Source of the DNA: an uncultured Parabacteroides sp.
GTDB taxonomy: Bacteria > Bacteroidota > Bacteroidia > Bacteroidales > Tannerellaceae
Length of the DNA stretch: 64,000 bases
Assembly (NCBI GenBank): GCA_944325355.1
Contig: CALUZS010000013.1
Location: 1 to 64,000, forward strand
Reading direction: 5' to 3'
Positions 26,381 through 35,387 of the stretch are shown here, piece by piece. A model generated the notes under the pieces. It was not told where the DNA came from and ran no database searches. It worked only from the letters and a program-made list of their open reading frames with translations. Positions within the stretch are counted from its first letter, which is position 1. Every line of letters starts with the position of its first letter. The translations under genes and the position numbers were made by a program.

Positions 26381-27910
26381 TCACTTTTTTACTGGATTGA
26401 CAAATACCTCATCACACAGCAGCCACGAGCCGTTTTTATTCTGCGCCACCATTTTTACATAACGGGCTTTCATCTTCAGACCACCGGCAACAGCCATATC
26501 TATCCAACAATCATACAAATCGTTCGAATATTGTTCCATAGCCACAGCTTTTGCCATTTCATAATGCTTCCCATCTTCAGAAACATAAAAGACAACGACA
26601 TCAGGCACTGCGATATTTTTGATTTTATAATTCATGAAACGGGCTGCAAGGCAAGAAATCTCTTGCAAAGAGCCCAAATCGATGACAGTTTCCATATCTG
26701 CAGATTTCACACCAATCCATTCCGGATCGGAAAAATCCTCGAATCCCAATTTGTTATCAGTCAGATTTCCTTTATTAAATTCGCTATCCGGACGATTTTC
26801 ATAAACGACAGACTTCCCGAAAGCTCCATTACTGAGTTCGTTGGCAAACGAAGCTTCCAACAATGGCCAACGTCCTTTCCCTGCTTTCCAGTCCATAAAA
26901 TCAATATAAGCCTGCTGCGACTCGCCGGGTTGTCCGAGCGGCATGGTTGATTGCGGCTTATCAAAAATACCACATACCGCGAAGCTGACAACTTCTTCCA
27001 CTCCAGCTTGCGACACTGCCGTCAGCTGGGAAAGGAATCGGGGAAATGCGGCAGGCAGCAATGCTGAATGAATCGAATTGGTTTCATTCTCCCACGTAAA
27101 CGATTCATTATTTGCCCACAATGCGATATTTGTCTTCTTATGTATCTCCGCCAAATCCTGGAAATGCTTTTTCATCCGCTTCATTGGCATCGGCTCCCTT
27201 ACACAACCGACCTCATCCTGATAAGCGATAATATCCACTTTCAGCTTAGCAATCTGCTCCCCGAACTTCGGGTCTTCCGTTGCCGCACGGAACAACCCAT
27301 ACGGGGAAATCATTATCTTCTTTCCCGGTGTCAGGTTCCGGGCACGCTCGGTCAATGCATTGGCTGCTTCTATCGCATGGTCGCTCAGTATCGGATTGAA
27401 ACTATCCTCAACCGGCAAATACCATCCGAAAAAAGACTTGTGATGCCCGAACAACCGGGCTGCCTCATCCATAATTTTCAGATATTTCGCCTTAATTTCC
27501 GGAATTTGCAAATTATCATTTTGGTTAACGCCCCATCCGCAACTCATAAACACATTCATTCCAAGTTCATCGGCGGTATCCATAATCGCTTCTACCGGGC
27601 TCTGTCTGCCATCATCCGGATAGGCTCGCTCCATAAAATCGGACGGATAAAAAGCTTTCTGCTCATTGGCTATCGCAAGTATTACCAGATACGACATCCC
27701 CATTTCATGAAGTTCATGGACCTTCTGCTTCCAAAATGCGGGGTCAAGGTCATCCACATGAGCCGGATTCATATATTTATTACGGACATCCTGATAAGTC
27801 AAATTAATCCATGTACCTCGCGTTGCCTTTGTCTGTGCATTCAAGGACGAACCTTGCGCTCCCAATAACAAAACTAACGCCAATGCAGCTAATTTCTTGT
27901 ACGTGTTCAT
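26381..27910 (-). CDS. Exported DUF4434 protein with C-terminal discoidin-like domain
   Basis: A 509-residue protein with a Sec signal (LLLGAQGSSLNA|QT). The DUF4434 TIM barrel covers about residues 30-340 with GWYLPVE (162-168), AYQD (229-232) and WANNESF (265-271), the same three motifs as the Tat-exported paralogue. The last 150 residues (ETVIDLGSLQEISCLAARF, VVFYVSEDGKHYE, KARYVKMVA) look like an F5/8-type-C (discoidin) carbohydrate-binding domain. Function of DUF4434 is not established; glycosidase-like activity is an inference from fold and the conserved glutamates. The ATG at 27910 is preferred over an upstream GTG at 27919; it follows the esterase stop by 11 bases. Confidence 0.86.
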   Translation of the reverse strand: MNTYKKLAALALVLLLGAQGSSLNAQTKATRGTWINLTYQDVRNKYMNPAHVDDLDPAFWKQKVHELHEMGMSYLVILAIANEQKAFYPSDFMERAYPDDGRQSPVEAIMDTADELGMNVFMSCGWGVNQNDNLQIPEIKAKYLKIMDEAARLFGHHKSFFGWYLPVEDSFNPILSDHAIEAANALTERARNLTPGKKIMISPYGLFRAATEDPKFGEQIAKLKVDIIAYQDEVGCVREPMPMKRMKKHFQDLAEIHKKTNIALWANNESFTWENETNSIHSALLPAAFPRFLSQLTAVSQAGVEEVVSFAVCGIFDKPQSTMPLGQPGESQQAYIDFMDWKAGKGRWPLLEASFANELSNGAFGKSVVYENRPDSEFNKGNLTDNKLGFEDFSDPEWIGVKSADMETVIDLGSLQEISCLAARFMNYKIKNIAVPDVVVFYVSEDGKHYEMAKAVAMEQYSNDLYDCWIDMAVAGGLKMKARYVKMVAQNKNGSWLLCDEVFVNPVKK

Positions 27911-27921
27911 ATTCCTCACTA

Positions 27922-28740
27922 CTATTTAGATTTATTATTACGGTCGAAATATTTTTTGAAATACAAAATCTGATAATCGAACGAATTGTTCCAATAATCT
28001 TTTGAATGCCCACCAGGACGCACGATAAAATCATGTTGTATTTTATACTTCAACAATTTATTATGAAAATCGTTATTGATTTCAAAAAAGAAATCATCAT
28101 ATCCACAATCGAAAATAATGGCTAAATCGCCATTCCGAAGCCGATCGACCATATTGATAACCGTATGTTTTTCCCAAACATCTTGGTTCTCTGACTCCGA
28201 GCCCAGAAGTTTATCCATTTCCCAATTAAACGGGAAAGGACGAATATCCAGACCTCCACTGGAACTGCCAACCGCTCCGAACGATTCCTGATGACGGAAT
28301 GCCAGCCACATCGCACCATGTCCACCCATGCTATAACCGGTTATGGCGCGCGCCGTACGGTCTTTTATCGTTTTATAGTGGCTATCTGTATATTCAATCA
28401 ATTCTTTAGAAACAAACGTCTCGTATTTTGAAGAAGGGTCTTTCGGACTATCCCAATACCAACTGTTTTTCCCATCCGGACAAACAAACATAATTTTATA
28501 AGAGTCTGCCAATTCACGTAAATCAGGCTTAAAAGCCAGCCAATCTTTTCCACTGTTACCATATCCATGCAGCAGATAAACAACCGGCAAATTGCCTGTG
28601 TGCCTCTCCGGAGCGATATAAATGACTTCTACAACCTTATTCATGGCAGAACTTTCAACCATGACGGTATCAACTTTTGCTGCTCGGACGAATAAAGTAC
28701 CCCAGAGCAAAAAGAGAGAAAGGAATATTTTTTTATTCAT
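27922..28740 (-). CDS. Exported CE1-like esterase (alpha/beta hydrolase)
   Basis: A 272-residue enzyme of the esterase D/feruloyl-acetylxylan esterase group: signal peptide ending in VRA|AK, oxyanion region VVYLLHGYGNSG, nucleophile elbow GYSMGGHGA (serine), acid region FDCGYDDFF, and catalytic His in PGGHSKDYW. Such enzymes remove acetyl or feruloyl groups from plant polysaccharides, or act as acyltransferases. Cotranscribed with the downstream DUF4434 gene (11-base gap); a GC-rich hairpin separates it from proS. Confidence 0.88.
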   Translation of the reverse strand: MNKKIFLSLFLLWGTLFVRAAKVDTVMVESSAMNKVVEVIYIAPERHTGNLPVVYLLHGYGNSGKDWLAFKPDLRELADSYKIMFVCPDGKNSWYWDSPKDPSSKYETFVSKELIEYTDSHYKTIKDRTARAITGYSMGGHGAMWLAFRHQESFGAVGSSSGGLDIRPFPFNWEMDKLLGSESENQDVWEKHTVINMVDRLRNGDLAIIFDCGYDDFFFEINNDFHNKLLKYKIQHDFIVRPGGHSKDYWNNSFDYQILYFKKYFDRNNKSK

Positions 28741-28763
28741 TTTCCTGGTATTATGTCAAATCA

Positions 28764-28785
28764 TCCGGGGAAAAACTTCCCCGGA
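28764..28785 (-). terminator. GC-rich hairpin after proS
   Basis: A 9-bp perfect stem (28764-28772 with 28777-28785) with a 4-base loop, but no T run, so termination may be partial. No -7 box is apparent between it and the esterase gene. Confidence 0.5.
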
Positions 28786-28814
28786 CGACTCTGTATTTAT
28801 AACTTTCTTTATTA

Positions 28815-30296
28815 TTAGTAAGCTCTTGCGAACAGAACCCGACGAGCAGAAGGCTTTCCTGTCACCATACATTTGCCGGGAGTCATATCGCAATCGAAAG
28901 GTAGGCAACGGATTGTCGCTTTCGTCTCGTTCTTTATCAATTCTTCCGTTTCGGGCGTCCCGTCCCAATGAGCCATGATAAAATAACCCTGTTCAATTTT
29001 TTCCTTGAACTCTTCATAAGTATCGACAGTTATCGTCCGTTCTTCCCTATGCTTCAACGCTTTCAAATAGATATTCTTCTGAATTTCTTCCAGAAGGTTA
29101 TTCACATAATCTTCTATTCCTTCACAAGGAATTGTTTCTTTTTCAAGCGTATCCCGGCGCATCACTTCTATCGTTCCGTTTTCAAGATCGCGACCGCCCA
29201 TCGCCAAACGCACAGGCACACCTTTCAATTCATATTCTGCGAACTTCCATCCCGGTTTCTTATTATCTGCATCATCAAACTTCACTGAGATTCCCAACTT
29301 TTTCAAATTGGCTACGATGCCGGATACTTTTTCCCGTATTTGATTCAGCTGTTCCTCATTCCGGTAAATCGGAATAATCACAACCTGTATCGGCGCAAGA
29401 TGAGGTGGCAATACCAAACCGTTGTCATCCGAGTGCGACATTATCAAAGCCCCGATAAGACGAGTCGAAACACCCCATGAAGTTGCCCAAGCATAATCGC
29501 TCTTTCCCTCTTTATCTATAAAAGTAACATCGAAAGCCTTTCCGAAGTTCTGGCCCAAAAAATGGGAAGTCCCGGCTTGAAGAGCTTTACCGTCTTGCAT
29601 CATCGCTTCAATCGTATAAGTATCCAATGCTCCTGCAAAACGTTCGCTTTCCGATTTCACACCCTTTATAACGGGCATAGCCATATAGTTTTCGGCAAAA
29701 TCGGCATAAACACCCTGCATTTTCTTTGCTTCAATCTCGGCTTCCTCACGTGTCGCATGAGCAGTATGTCCCTCTTGCCAAAGGAATTCAGCCGTACGCA
29801 AGAACAGACGTGTTCGCATCTCCCAACGCATCACGTTAGCCCATTGGTTACAGAGGATAGGCAGGTCCCGATATGACTGTATCCAATTACGATATGTATT
29901 CCAAATTATCGTTTCCGATGTCGGACGAATAATCAGCTCCTCTTCCAATTTTGCAGCCGGATCAACCACAACACCTGTACCATCATGATTTGTTTTCAGC
30001 CTATAATGAGTAACTACTGCACACTCTTTCGCAAATCCCTCTACGTGTTCAGCCTCTTTACTCAAAAATGATTTCGGTATCAACAATGGGAAATAAGCAT
30101 TCACATGCCCCGTTTCTTTAAACTTGTCATCCAAAATGCGTTGCATCTTCTCCCATATTGCATAACCGTACGGCTTGATAACCATACAACCGCGTACCGC
30201 AGAATTTTCTGCCAGATCCGCCTTTATAACCAAATCCTGATACCATTGTGAATAATTGACACTACGCGGCGTCAATTCTTTCAATTCTTTCGCCAT
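28815..30296 (-). CDS. proS: Prolyl-tRNA synthetase, archaeal/eukaryal type
   Basis: A 493-residue class II synthetase. Motifs: [11 protein letters not shown] (motif 1 region), RPTSETIIW and [16 protein letters not shown] (motif 2), and the class II core followed by an anticodon-binding domain (VVIIPIY) and the C-terminal zinc-like extension ([18 protein letters not shown]) typical of the shorter, archaeal-like ProRS used by Bacteroidales; the bacterial editing insertion is absent. Charges tRNA-Pro. It follows the small lipoprotein gene by 28 bases. Confidence 0.96.
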   Translation of the reverse strand: MAKELKELTPRSVNYSQWYQDLVIKADLAENSAVRGCMVIKPYGYAIWEKMQRILDDKFKETGHVNAYFPLLIPKSFLSKEAEHVEGFAKECAVVTHYRLKTNHDGTGVVVDPAAKLEEELIIRPTSETIIWNTYRNWIQSYRDLPILCNQWANVMRWEMRTRLFLRTAEFLWQEGHTAHATREEAEIEAKKMQGVYADFAENYMAMPVIKGVKSESERFAGALDTYTIEAMMQDGKALQAGTSHFLGQNFGKAFDVTFIDKEGKSDYAWATSWGVSTRLIGALIMSHSDDNGLVLPPHLAPIQVVIIPIYRNEEQLNQIREKVSGIVANLKKLGISVKFDDADNKKPGWKFAEYELKGVPVRLAMGGRDLENGTIEVMRRDTLEKETIPCEGIEDYVNNLLEEIQKNIYLKALKHREERTITVDTYEEFKEKIEQGYFIMAHWDGTPETEELIKNETKATIRCLPFDCDMTPGKCMVTGKPSARRVLFARAY

Positions 30297-30324
30297 GATT
30301 TATTCCACTCAGATTTATTTTATA

Positions 30325-30705
30325 TTATTTGTTTCCCTTTTCTTCTTGAAGAAGTTTTTCCATTGCCTTTTCTCCGGATTTTGCACTATCTTCCAATTTC
30401 TTGCCGAAATCGGTCGCTCCTTTCCTAATTTGCAAGGCAACGAACGTTGTCCTCAATTCATTCAACTCGTTCATCTCCTCGGGTGACAGTTCAGAACGGT
30501 ACTTTTCCAATTTCTCGACAGCAAAACTTTCAAACGTTTCATTGGCTTTTTCCCAATCAGATTCATCGTAATCCTTATACTCGACCTGTACTTTTTCAAC
30601 AAACGACGCAAAATCCTTGATATAATCGTCTTTTGTTTTCTGACACGAACTTAGATTAAATGCCATACACAACAAAGCGATTATCATATAGTTCACCTTA
30701 TACAT
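30325..30705 (-). CDS. Small coiled-coil-like lipoprotein
   Basis: A 126-residue protein: signal ending LSSC, then a charged, helix-rich domain (KDFASFVEKVQVEYKDYDESDW, ELSPEEMNELNELRTTF) without cysteines. It resembles a Bacteroides lipoprotein family I recall as DUF6565, but this is not certain. The frame is open to 30768; the ATG at 30705 (MYKVNYMIIALLC) begins the lipoprotein signal and is preferred. Upstream of proS, likely cotranscribed. Confidence 0.72.
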   Translation of the reverse strand: MYKVNYMIIALLCMAFNLSSCQKTKDDYIKDFASFVEKVQVEYKDYDESDWEKANETFESFAVEKLEKYRSELSPEEMNELNELRTTFVALQIRKGATDFGKKLEDSAKSGEKAMEKLLQEEKGNK

Positions 30706-30862
30706 TCCTACAATTCTCGATTTCATCAATTTAACTACCCACATCGGAAAGAAAGACAGCCAAGACATCTATTTCGCAATAAGCATCTTATCCAAACCGG
30801 TTAATACAGAACCCGACTTGTCCGCTTTTTCCGTTTTTTGTTTCTTTACAATAAATTCCACA

Positions 30863-30870
30863 CAAATATA
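30863..30870 (-). promoter_or_regulatory. -7 box upstream of the small lipoprotein-proS unit
   Basis: TATATTTG on the minus strand; the leader would be about 150 bases. The surrounding stretch 30770-31030 has no gene that I can support. Confidence 0.4.
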
Positions 30871-31030
30871 CGGCAAATTAGGATAAACGCAATACAAACT
30901 TTGCCATATAATTAATAATTAGGAATAAGAAGTTCAATTTGAGAAGTATCCATGAAAGGATGACTGCTTTTTACGGAACTACAGCCAAATGCAACCGCTG
31001 AAGATATAAACGTCTGAATGCACAAACAAA

Positions 31031-31060
31031 AAAATCCTGCGACACAAGAATAAAGGATTT
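31031..31060 (-). terminator. Terminator after tmRNA
   Basis: AAATCCT/AGGATTT stem (about 31032-31038 with 31054-31060) followed on the minus strand by seven T residues. Confidence 0.65.
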
Positions 31061-31094
31061 ACAGTTTTTCATGGTATTTTTCCAACAACATTTA

Positions 31095-31494
31095 TGGTGG
31101 AGCTGGAGAGATTCGAACTCTCGTCCAAACGAGGAACTAATTCGCTTTCTACATGTTTATCTTCGCCTTCATTGTCGGAGCCAAGCAAGACCGAAGCCAC
31201 CCACTTAACCCTTATCCTTTAAAATTTCATCTGAGACCCAAGGATTGTCACAGACTATTTCCGATATTGCTGCACCATCGTATCGGAACGCTTCGGAACA
31301 ACAGCATCCGGATGATGTCTCGTTTCCACAACTTTTGCGGAAATTAAGCTTCAATCTACTGTTCTTCGATTAAGCAGCGAGAGCGTAGTTGTTTTCGCCA
31401 GTTAATTGTCTGCCGTCTGAGATTAAAGTGCAAGCCGACCACGCACTACATGCTTACAAACCACTTCTACCCGCTGTCAAAACCGGTCAGCCCC
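31095..31494 (-). ncRNA. ssrA: Transfer-messenger RNA (tmRNA)
   Basis: About 400 nt with an encoded CCA. The 5' end GGGGCT pairs with AGCTCC near the 3' end to form the tRNA-like acceptor; the T-arm reads GAGAGTTCGAATCTCTCC and the 5' domain contains the conserved GACCGGTTTTGACAGCGGG. The tag frame at 31370-31399 (minus) encodes GENNYALAA followed by TAA, with GGC as resume codon. Rescues stalled ribosomes and marks incomplete proteins for proteolysis. A 11-bp hairpin (31507-31517 with 31531-31541) lies in the leader just upstream. Confidence 0.96.
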
Positions 31495-31549
31495 AAGGTT
31501 TGTTTCTTTTCTTTGCCAATGCCGTTGCCCGGCAAAGAAAATTCGGTTG

Positions 31550-31557
31550 CAAAAATA
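31550..31557 (-). promoter_or_regulatory. -7 box for tmRNA
   Basis: TATTTTTG on the minus strand, 56 bases before the mature 5' end; the leader would be removed by RNase P. Confidence 0.45.
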
Positions 31558-31628
31558 GGAAAATTTCCCGATATTACATAAATCTCTCCAGAGATATCCG
31601 CCTTTTCTCCGATTTTGCCACTTTTTTT

Positions 31629-31660
31629 ATTGAAACAGTTTTATATTCTTCCTATCTTTG
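31629..31660 (+). promoter_or_regulatory. Promoter of the GH43 arabinanase-like gene
   Basis: TATCTTTG at 31653-31660 with ATTG at 31629-31632, spacing 20. Initiation near 31667 excludes the in-frame ATG at 31615. Confidence 0.6.
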
Positions 31661-31686
31661 AACAAAAATTATCAACTGAAGAATCT

Positions 31687-32736
31687 ATGAAACTAAAAAA
31701 ACTTTTCCCTTGCATAATCATTTTATTATGCCTGAACAGTTTCGGAATCCATGAGATTTCGGCAGAAAACAGTGACTCGAATAACAAATACAGAAATCCG
31801 ATAATCAACGAAAGTGCACCAGATCCCACCGTCATTCGTGCAAAAGACGGTTATTTCTACCTCTATGGCACAGAAGACACCCGTAACACGCCGATTTACC
31901 AATCGAAAGATTTAGTTCATTGGGAGTTTGTAGGGACAGCTTTCACCGATGCTACCCGTCCACAATGGAAAGACTTCAAGAACGGTAATCTGTGGGCTCC
32001 CGAAATCCGCTACTTCAATAAAAAATATGTTCTATATTATTCCTACGCTGTATGGGGTAATGAGCATGATACAGGTGTAGGCGTAGCTACATCCGATTCC
32101 CCAAAAGGTCCTTTTACAGATCACGGACGAATCCTCAACACTGAAATGACCGGTGTCCGTAACTGCATAGACCAATTCTTTTACCAACAAGGAAAAAAGA
32201 AATATCTTTTTTGGGGAAGTTTCCACGGAATATATGCTGTGGAACTGACAAAAGACGGTTTGGCAATGAAAACCGATAAGAACGGGAATATCAATAAAAG
32301 GTTAATCGCCGGAGGACCTGAGCCATGCGCTTATGAAGGAGTGAACATCTATAAAAAAGGGAAATACTATTACCTGTTCGCTTCTACCGGCTCTTGTTGT
32401 GAAGGAAGCAGAAGTACATATCAGACAGTCGTCGGACGTTCGAAGAATTTGTTTGGTCCTTACCTCGACAAGCAAGGAAGACCTATGACAAGCAATCACC
32501 ATGAGGTAATTATCAAAGGGAATGAAAAATGGGCTGGTCCCGGACATAATTCCATTATTATCAAAGATGATGCCGGACAAGAGTGGATTATATATCATGG
32601 TTATAAAAAAGAGGAAGCCGACAAAGGAAGAGTAATTTTAATGGATCGGCTACAATGGAGTGAAGACGGATGGCCCTACATCAACGAGGAGAATGCTCCA
32701 TCCATCGAAAGTGAAGTCCCGTTCATTAAAAAGTAG
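31687..32736 (+). CDS. GH43 glycosidase (arabinan endo-1,5-alpha-L-arabinosidase-like)
   Basis: A 349-residue exported protein: signal peptide (KLFPCIIILLCLNSFG), then the five-bladed GH43 propeller. The three acids are visible: base D46 in SAPDPTVI, pKa modulator D162 in NCIDQFF, and acid E217 in CAYEGVN. The NLWAPEIRY and GPGHNSI segments are typical of arabinanase and xylosidase-like subfamilies; the exact linkage is uncertain. Single gene with its own promoter and a strong terminator. The second GH43-like gene at 14069 belongs to a different subfamily. Confidence 0.86.
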   Translation: MKLKKLFPCIIILLCLNSFGIHEISAENSDSNNKYRNPIINESAPDPTVIRAKDGYFYLYGTEDTRNTPIYQSKDLVHWEFVGTAFTDATRPQWKDFKNGNLWAPEIRYFNKKYVLYYSYAVWGNEHDTGVGVATSDSPKGPFTDHGRILNTEMTGVRNCIDQFFYQQGKKKYLFWGSFHGIYAVELTKDGLAMKTDKNGNINKRLIAGGPEPCAYEGVNIYKKGKYYYLFASTGSCCEGSRSTYQTVVGRSKNLFGPYLDKQGRPMTSNHHEVIIKGNEKWAGPGHNSIIIKDDAGQEWIIYHGYKKEEADKGRVILMDRLQWSEDGWPYINEENAPSIESEVPFIKK

Positions 32737-32810
32737 CAGGCAGATTTTCACAACCTGCGGCTCTATTTCTCCGCACAAATAAAAATTGAAAAAAATCAGG
32801 CTTATACAAT

Positions 32811-32855
32811 AAAAGAGACAGGGATAGTTGTTTCGAACTATCCCTGTCTCTTTTT
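32811..32855. terminator. Bidirectional terminator
   Basis: A perfect 19-bp stem (32811-32829 with 32836-32854) and 6-base loop, A-rich on one side and T-rich on the other; serves the GH43 gene (+) and the alpha/beta hydrolase gene (-). Confidence 0.9.
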
Positions 32856-32889
32856 ACAAAAACTGCCTTTACGATATCAAATGATTATG

Positions 32890-33774
32890 TTATTTCTTGA
32901 TAATACCCATATCAACCAGCCATGCTTCCATCAACTTAGGCCATACGTTCACGCCAGCACCTGTATCGCGAAGCCCATATCCATGACCACCTTTCGGATA
33001 AAGGTGCATGGAAACCGGAACATCTAACTCTTTCAATGCATAATAATAAAACAAACTACTATTAATAAAAGACTTATCATCTTCCGCCTGTACAAGAAAC
33101 GTTGGCGGTGTATCCCGTGAAACTTTCACATCTGGAGCCAAAGAGAAGTTCTCTCCACTCAAATACGACGGATATATCAAAGCACAGAAATTGGGACGGG
33201 TATTTACCGTGTCCATTTCATCAATATGCGGATAAGCCCGTTTAAGATAATTATTGGAAACCATTGCGGAAAGATGCGCTCCGGCAGAAAAACCCATTAT
33301 TCCAAGGCGATTCGGATCTATCTTCAATTCATCGGCATGGCTCCGGATATAACCTATAGCCCGCTGCGCATCCTGCAACGGTGCAAGGTGTTTCGGTTGC
33401 CCTTCGCGGCGCGGAACACGGTACTTCAGCAAGACAGCTGTAACGCCAATCTCATTCAACCACTCGCATATTTCCGTTCCTTCGAGATCGTATGCCAAGA
33501 TTTCATAACCGCCTCCTGGACAGACCAGAATTGCTGCGCCGTCGGCATTCGCCGCATGAGAAGGATAAATCGTAATGGTGGGAGCACCCACTCCCGAAAT
33601 TCTCAACACACTTTGACCGCCAACTTTGCCCCCGTTACTGTCACCCGTCTCTTTCAATATACTCTTCTCGCCGGGTGCACCATCCGGAAACAAAAGAACC
33701 TGCCTATTTTGCGCCGAAACAATATCTGATAACAATAAAACCATAGCACAACAACACAACAACTGTTTAACCAT
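32890..33774 (-). CDS. Exported alpha/beta hydrolase (acetylxylan esterase-like)
   Basis: A 294-residue enzyme: signal peptide ending VSA|QN, oxyanion segment CPGGGYEILA, nucleophile elbow MGFSAGAH (serine), acid-bearing LVQAEDDKSF, and catalytic His in KGGHGYGL. This pattern matches the BD-FAE-like acetyl- or feruloyl-esterase group. The ATG at 33774 has an AGGG a few bases upstream; the in-frame 33795 start lacks one. It begins 34 bases after miaA; a common transcript is possible. With the adjacent GH43 gene it suggests arabinoxylan- or pectin-type substrates (inference). Confidence 0.85.
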   Translation of the reverse strand: MVKQLLCCCAMVLLLSDIVSAQNRQVLLFPDGAPGEKSILKETGDSNGGKVGGQSVLRISGVGAPTITIYPSHAANADGAAILVCPGGGYEILAYDLEGTEICEWLNEIGVTAVLLKYRVPRREGQPKHLAPLQDAQRAIGYIRSHADELKIDPNRLGIMGFSAGAHLSAMVSNNYLKRAYPHIDEMDTVNTRPNFCALIYPSYLSGENFSLAPDVKVSRDTPPTFLVQAEDDKSFINSSLFYYYALKELDVPVSMHLYPKGGHGYGLRDTGAGVNVWPKLMEAWLVDMGIIKK

Positions 33775-33808
33775 CTTCCCTATTTCCTTATACATAATAC
33801 TAAATATA

Positions 33809-34711
33809 TCAAATAAGCTTTTCTTTCAAAAAAGCCATAATTTCATCTTCGTCCTCGGGATGAAACCAATGAATCCGGTTGTCACGTTTAAACCAAGTCA
33901 TCTGTTTTCTGGCATATACCCGGGTATTCCGCTTGATTTTCTCAACCGCGAAATCAAGGTTCCACTCGCCATCCAGATACTTGAACAGCTCTTTATAGCC
34001 AACCGTGTTCAAGGCATTTAGATGCCGGTAAGGATAAACTGCCTGCGCTTCTGCCAAAAGCCCGTCATCCATCATCTGATTCACCCGCAGGTTTATCCGG
34101 TTGTACAGATCCTCCCTCTCCCGGAAAAGACCTACCTTTATAATATTGAACGGACGCTCTTTCTTACGATTCGTACGGAAAGAAGAATACGGCCGACCGG
34201 TTTGCCTGCAAATTTCAACCGCATGAATTACCCGTTTGTAATTATTCCGGTCTACTTCCCCGTAATGTTTCGGGTCAGCTCTCCGCAACTCTTCCAATAT
34301 CGGAGCAAGTCCCTCCTCTTGGTATTGCCGATAAAGTTCCTCCCGGATTTCCGGACGTACAGTCGGAATATCATCAATTCCATCGCAAACAGCATCAATA
34401 TACATCATGGAGCCGCCAGTCATCAAAACGATATTTTGCTGTTTAAACAAATTCTCCAACAGAGAGATGACATCCAATTCAAAAGCACTTGCACTATAAT
34501 AATCGGATATGGACAACATCCCTACCATATAGTGTTTTACCCTTGCCATCTGTTTGTTGGTAGGAGCAGCTGTACCTATGGGAAGTTCTTTATAAACCTG
34601 ACGGGAATCGGAAGAAATAATCGGAGAGCCGAAATGTTCAGCCAACCGTAAACCAAGTTCAGTTTTTCCAACTCCGGTAGGTCCTAACAATACAACAAGA
34701 TTATTCATCAA
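33809..34711 (-). CDS. miaA: tRNA dimethylallyltransferase
   Basis: A 300-residue MiaA. The P-loop is [10 protein letters not shown], followed by ISSDSRQVY and [18 protein letters not shown] and the [13 protein letters not shown]-terminal region are also typical. It adds an isopentenyl group to A37 of tRNAs reading UNN codons. Its ATG overlaps the stop of the upstream gene (ATGA, 34708-34711), so translation is probably coupled. Confidence 0.95.
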   Translation of the reverse strand: MMNNLVVLLGPTGVGKTELGLRLAEHFGSPIISSDSRQVYKELPIGTAAPTNKQMARVKHYMVGMLSISDYYSASAFELDVISLLENLFKQQNIVLMTGGSMMYIDAVCDGIDDIPTVRPEIREELYRQYQEEGLAPILEELRRADPKHYGEVDRNNYKRVIHAVEICRQTGRPYSSFRTNRKKERPFNIIKVGLFREREDLYNRINLRVNQMMDDGLLAEAQAVYPYRHLNALNTVGYKELFKYLDGEWNLDFAVEKIKRNTRVYARKQMTWFKRDNRIHWFHPEDEDEIMAFLKEKLI

Positions 34712-35268
34712 TAACGATCGTCATCATACGGGTTATCCATCGACAAATCATTTAAGCCTTCAAAACCATCCTTATCCAACTCATCAATGTCAAAATCCGA
34801 ATCCCCGTAAAAATCTTCATCAATATCAGTCGATGTGTTTTTTGACTCAAATTCATCCAATGAGACAACCTGTGCCGGAGGATTTCCTTCCGATTTTGTA
34901 CACAAGGCGTCTTTCAAGTCTTTTCCCGGAATGATTTCCCGAAGCTCCATAAAAAATGCCCGTTCCGTCATGTAATCGAAAACAAACAGAAGCTTTTGAT
35001 GCTCGTCTTCCAGCAGTTCTTCCAGACGGGTATCTTCCATGATGTAATTATCCTCATCGGAAGATGTTCCCATATCAACCAAAGTGATTTCAGTTTTTTT
35101 ACTCCAATCGTCATCACAAATAAAAAAAGAACACATCTGGTCATCCGTAAACCCTACAGATTTGAGTATTGCATTATGCAAATCCAAGAAAGTAGCCTCC
35201 GAATCTATCTGAATTTCTCTCTTGAAATTATCTACTTCATCTGATAACAATAGAAATCTAAATATCAT
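34708..35268 (-). CDS. pRiA4b ORF-3-like acidic protein
   Basis: A 186-residue protein; the N-terminal 120 residues match the plasmid pRiA4b ORF-3/IS1096-passenger family ([50 protein letters not shown]), the rest is a strongly acidic tail ([18 protein letters not shown]). The family is named after mobile elements but here it is a chromosomal gene with a good -7 box, coupled to miaA by a 4-base overlap. Biochemical function unknown. Confidence 0.82.
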   Translation of the reverse strand: MIFRFLLLSDEVDNFKREIQIDSEATFLDLHNAILKSVGFTDDQMCSFFICDDDWSKKTEITLVDMGTSSDEDNYIMEDTRLEELLEDEHQKLLFVFDYMTERAFFMELREIIPGKDLKDALCTKSEGNPPAQVVSLDEFESKNTSTDIDEDFYGDSDFDIDELDKDGFEGLNDLSMDNPYDDDRY

Positions 35269-35290
35269 AATACTTCATTTTTTATTGCAT

Positions 35291-35298
35291 CAAAAATA
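35291..35298 (-). promoter_or_regulatory. -7 box for the pRiA4b-like-miaA unit
   Basis: TATTTTTG on the minus strand, 23 bases before the start codon. Confidence 0.5.
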
Positions 35299-35330
35299 AT
35301 AAAAATATCAACTACTCATACAACTATGCA

Positions 35331-35371
35331 AAAAAAGGCATGGAGGAATAAATACCTCCATGCCTTTTTTT
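35331..35371 (-). terminator. Terminator of the purM-lpxA operon
   Basis: A perfect 16-bp stem (35331-35346 with 35355-35370), 8-base loop and T run on the minus strand, 17 bases after the lpxA stop. Confidence 0.9.
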
Positions 35372-35387
35372 CTTGAAAAAATAATTA

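Noticed and set aside
31031-31560. Possible short proteins encoded across the tmRNA
   Set aside because: Open frames here are explained by the tmRNA sequence itself; its acceptor stem, T-arm and tag are unmistakable.
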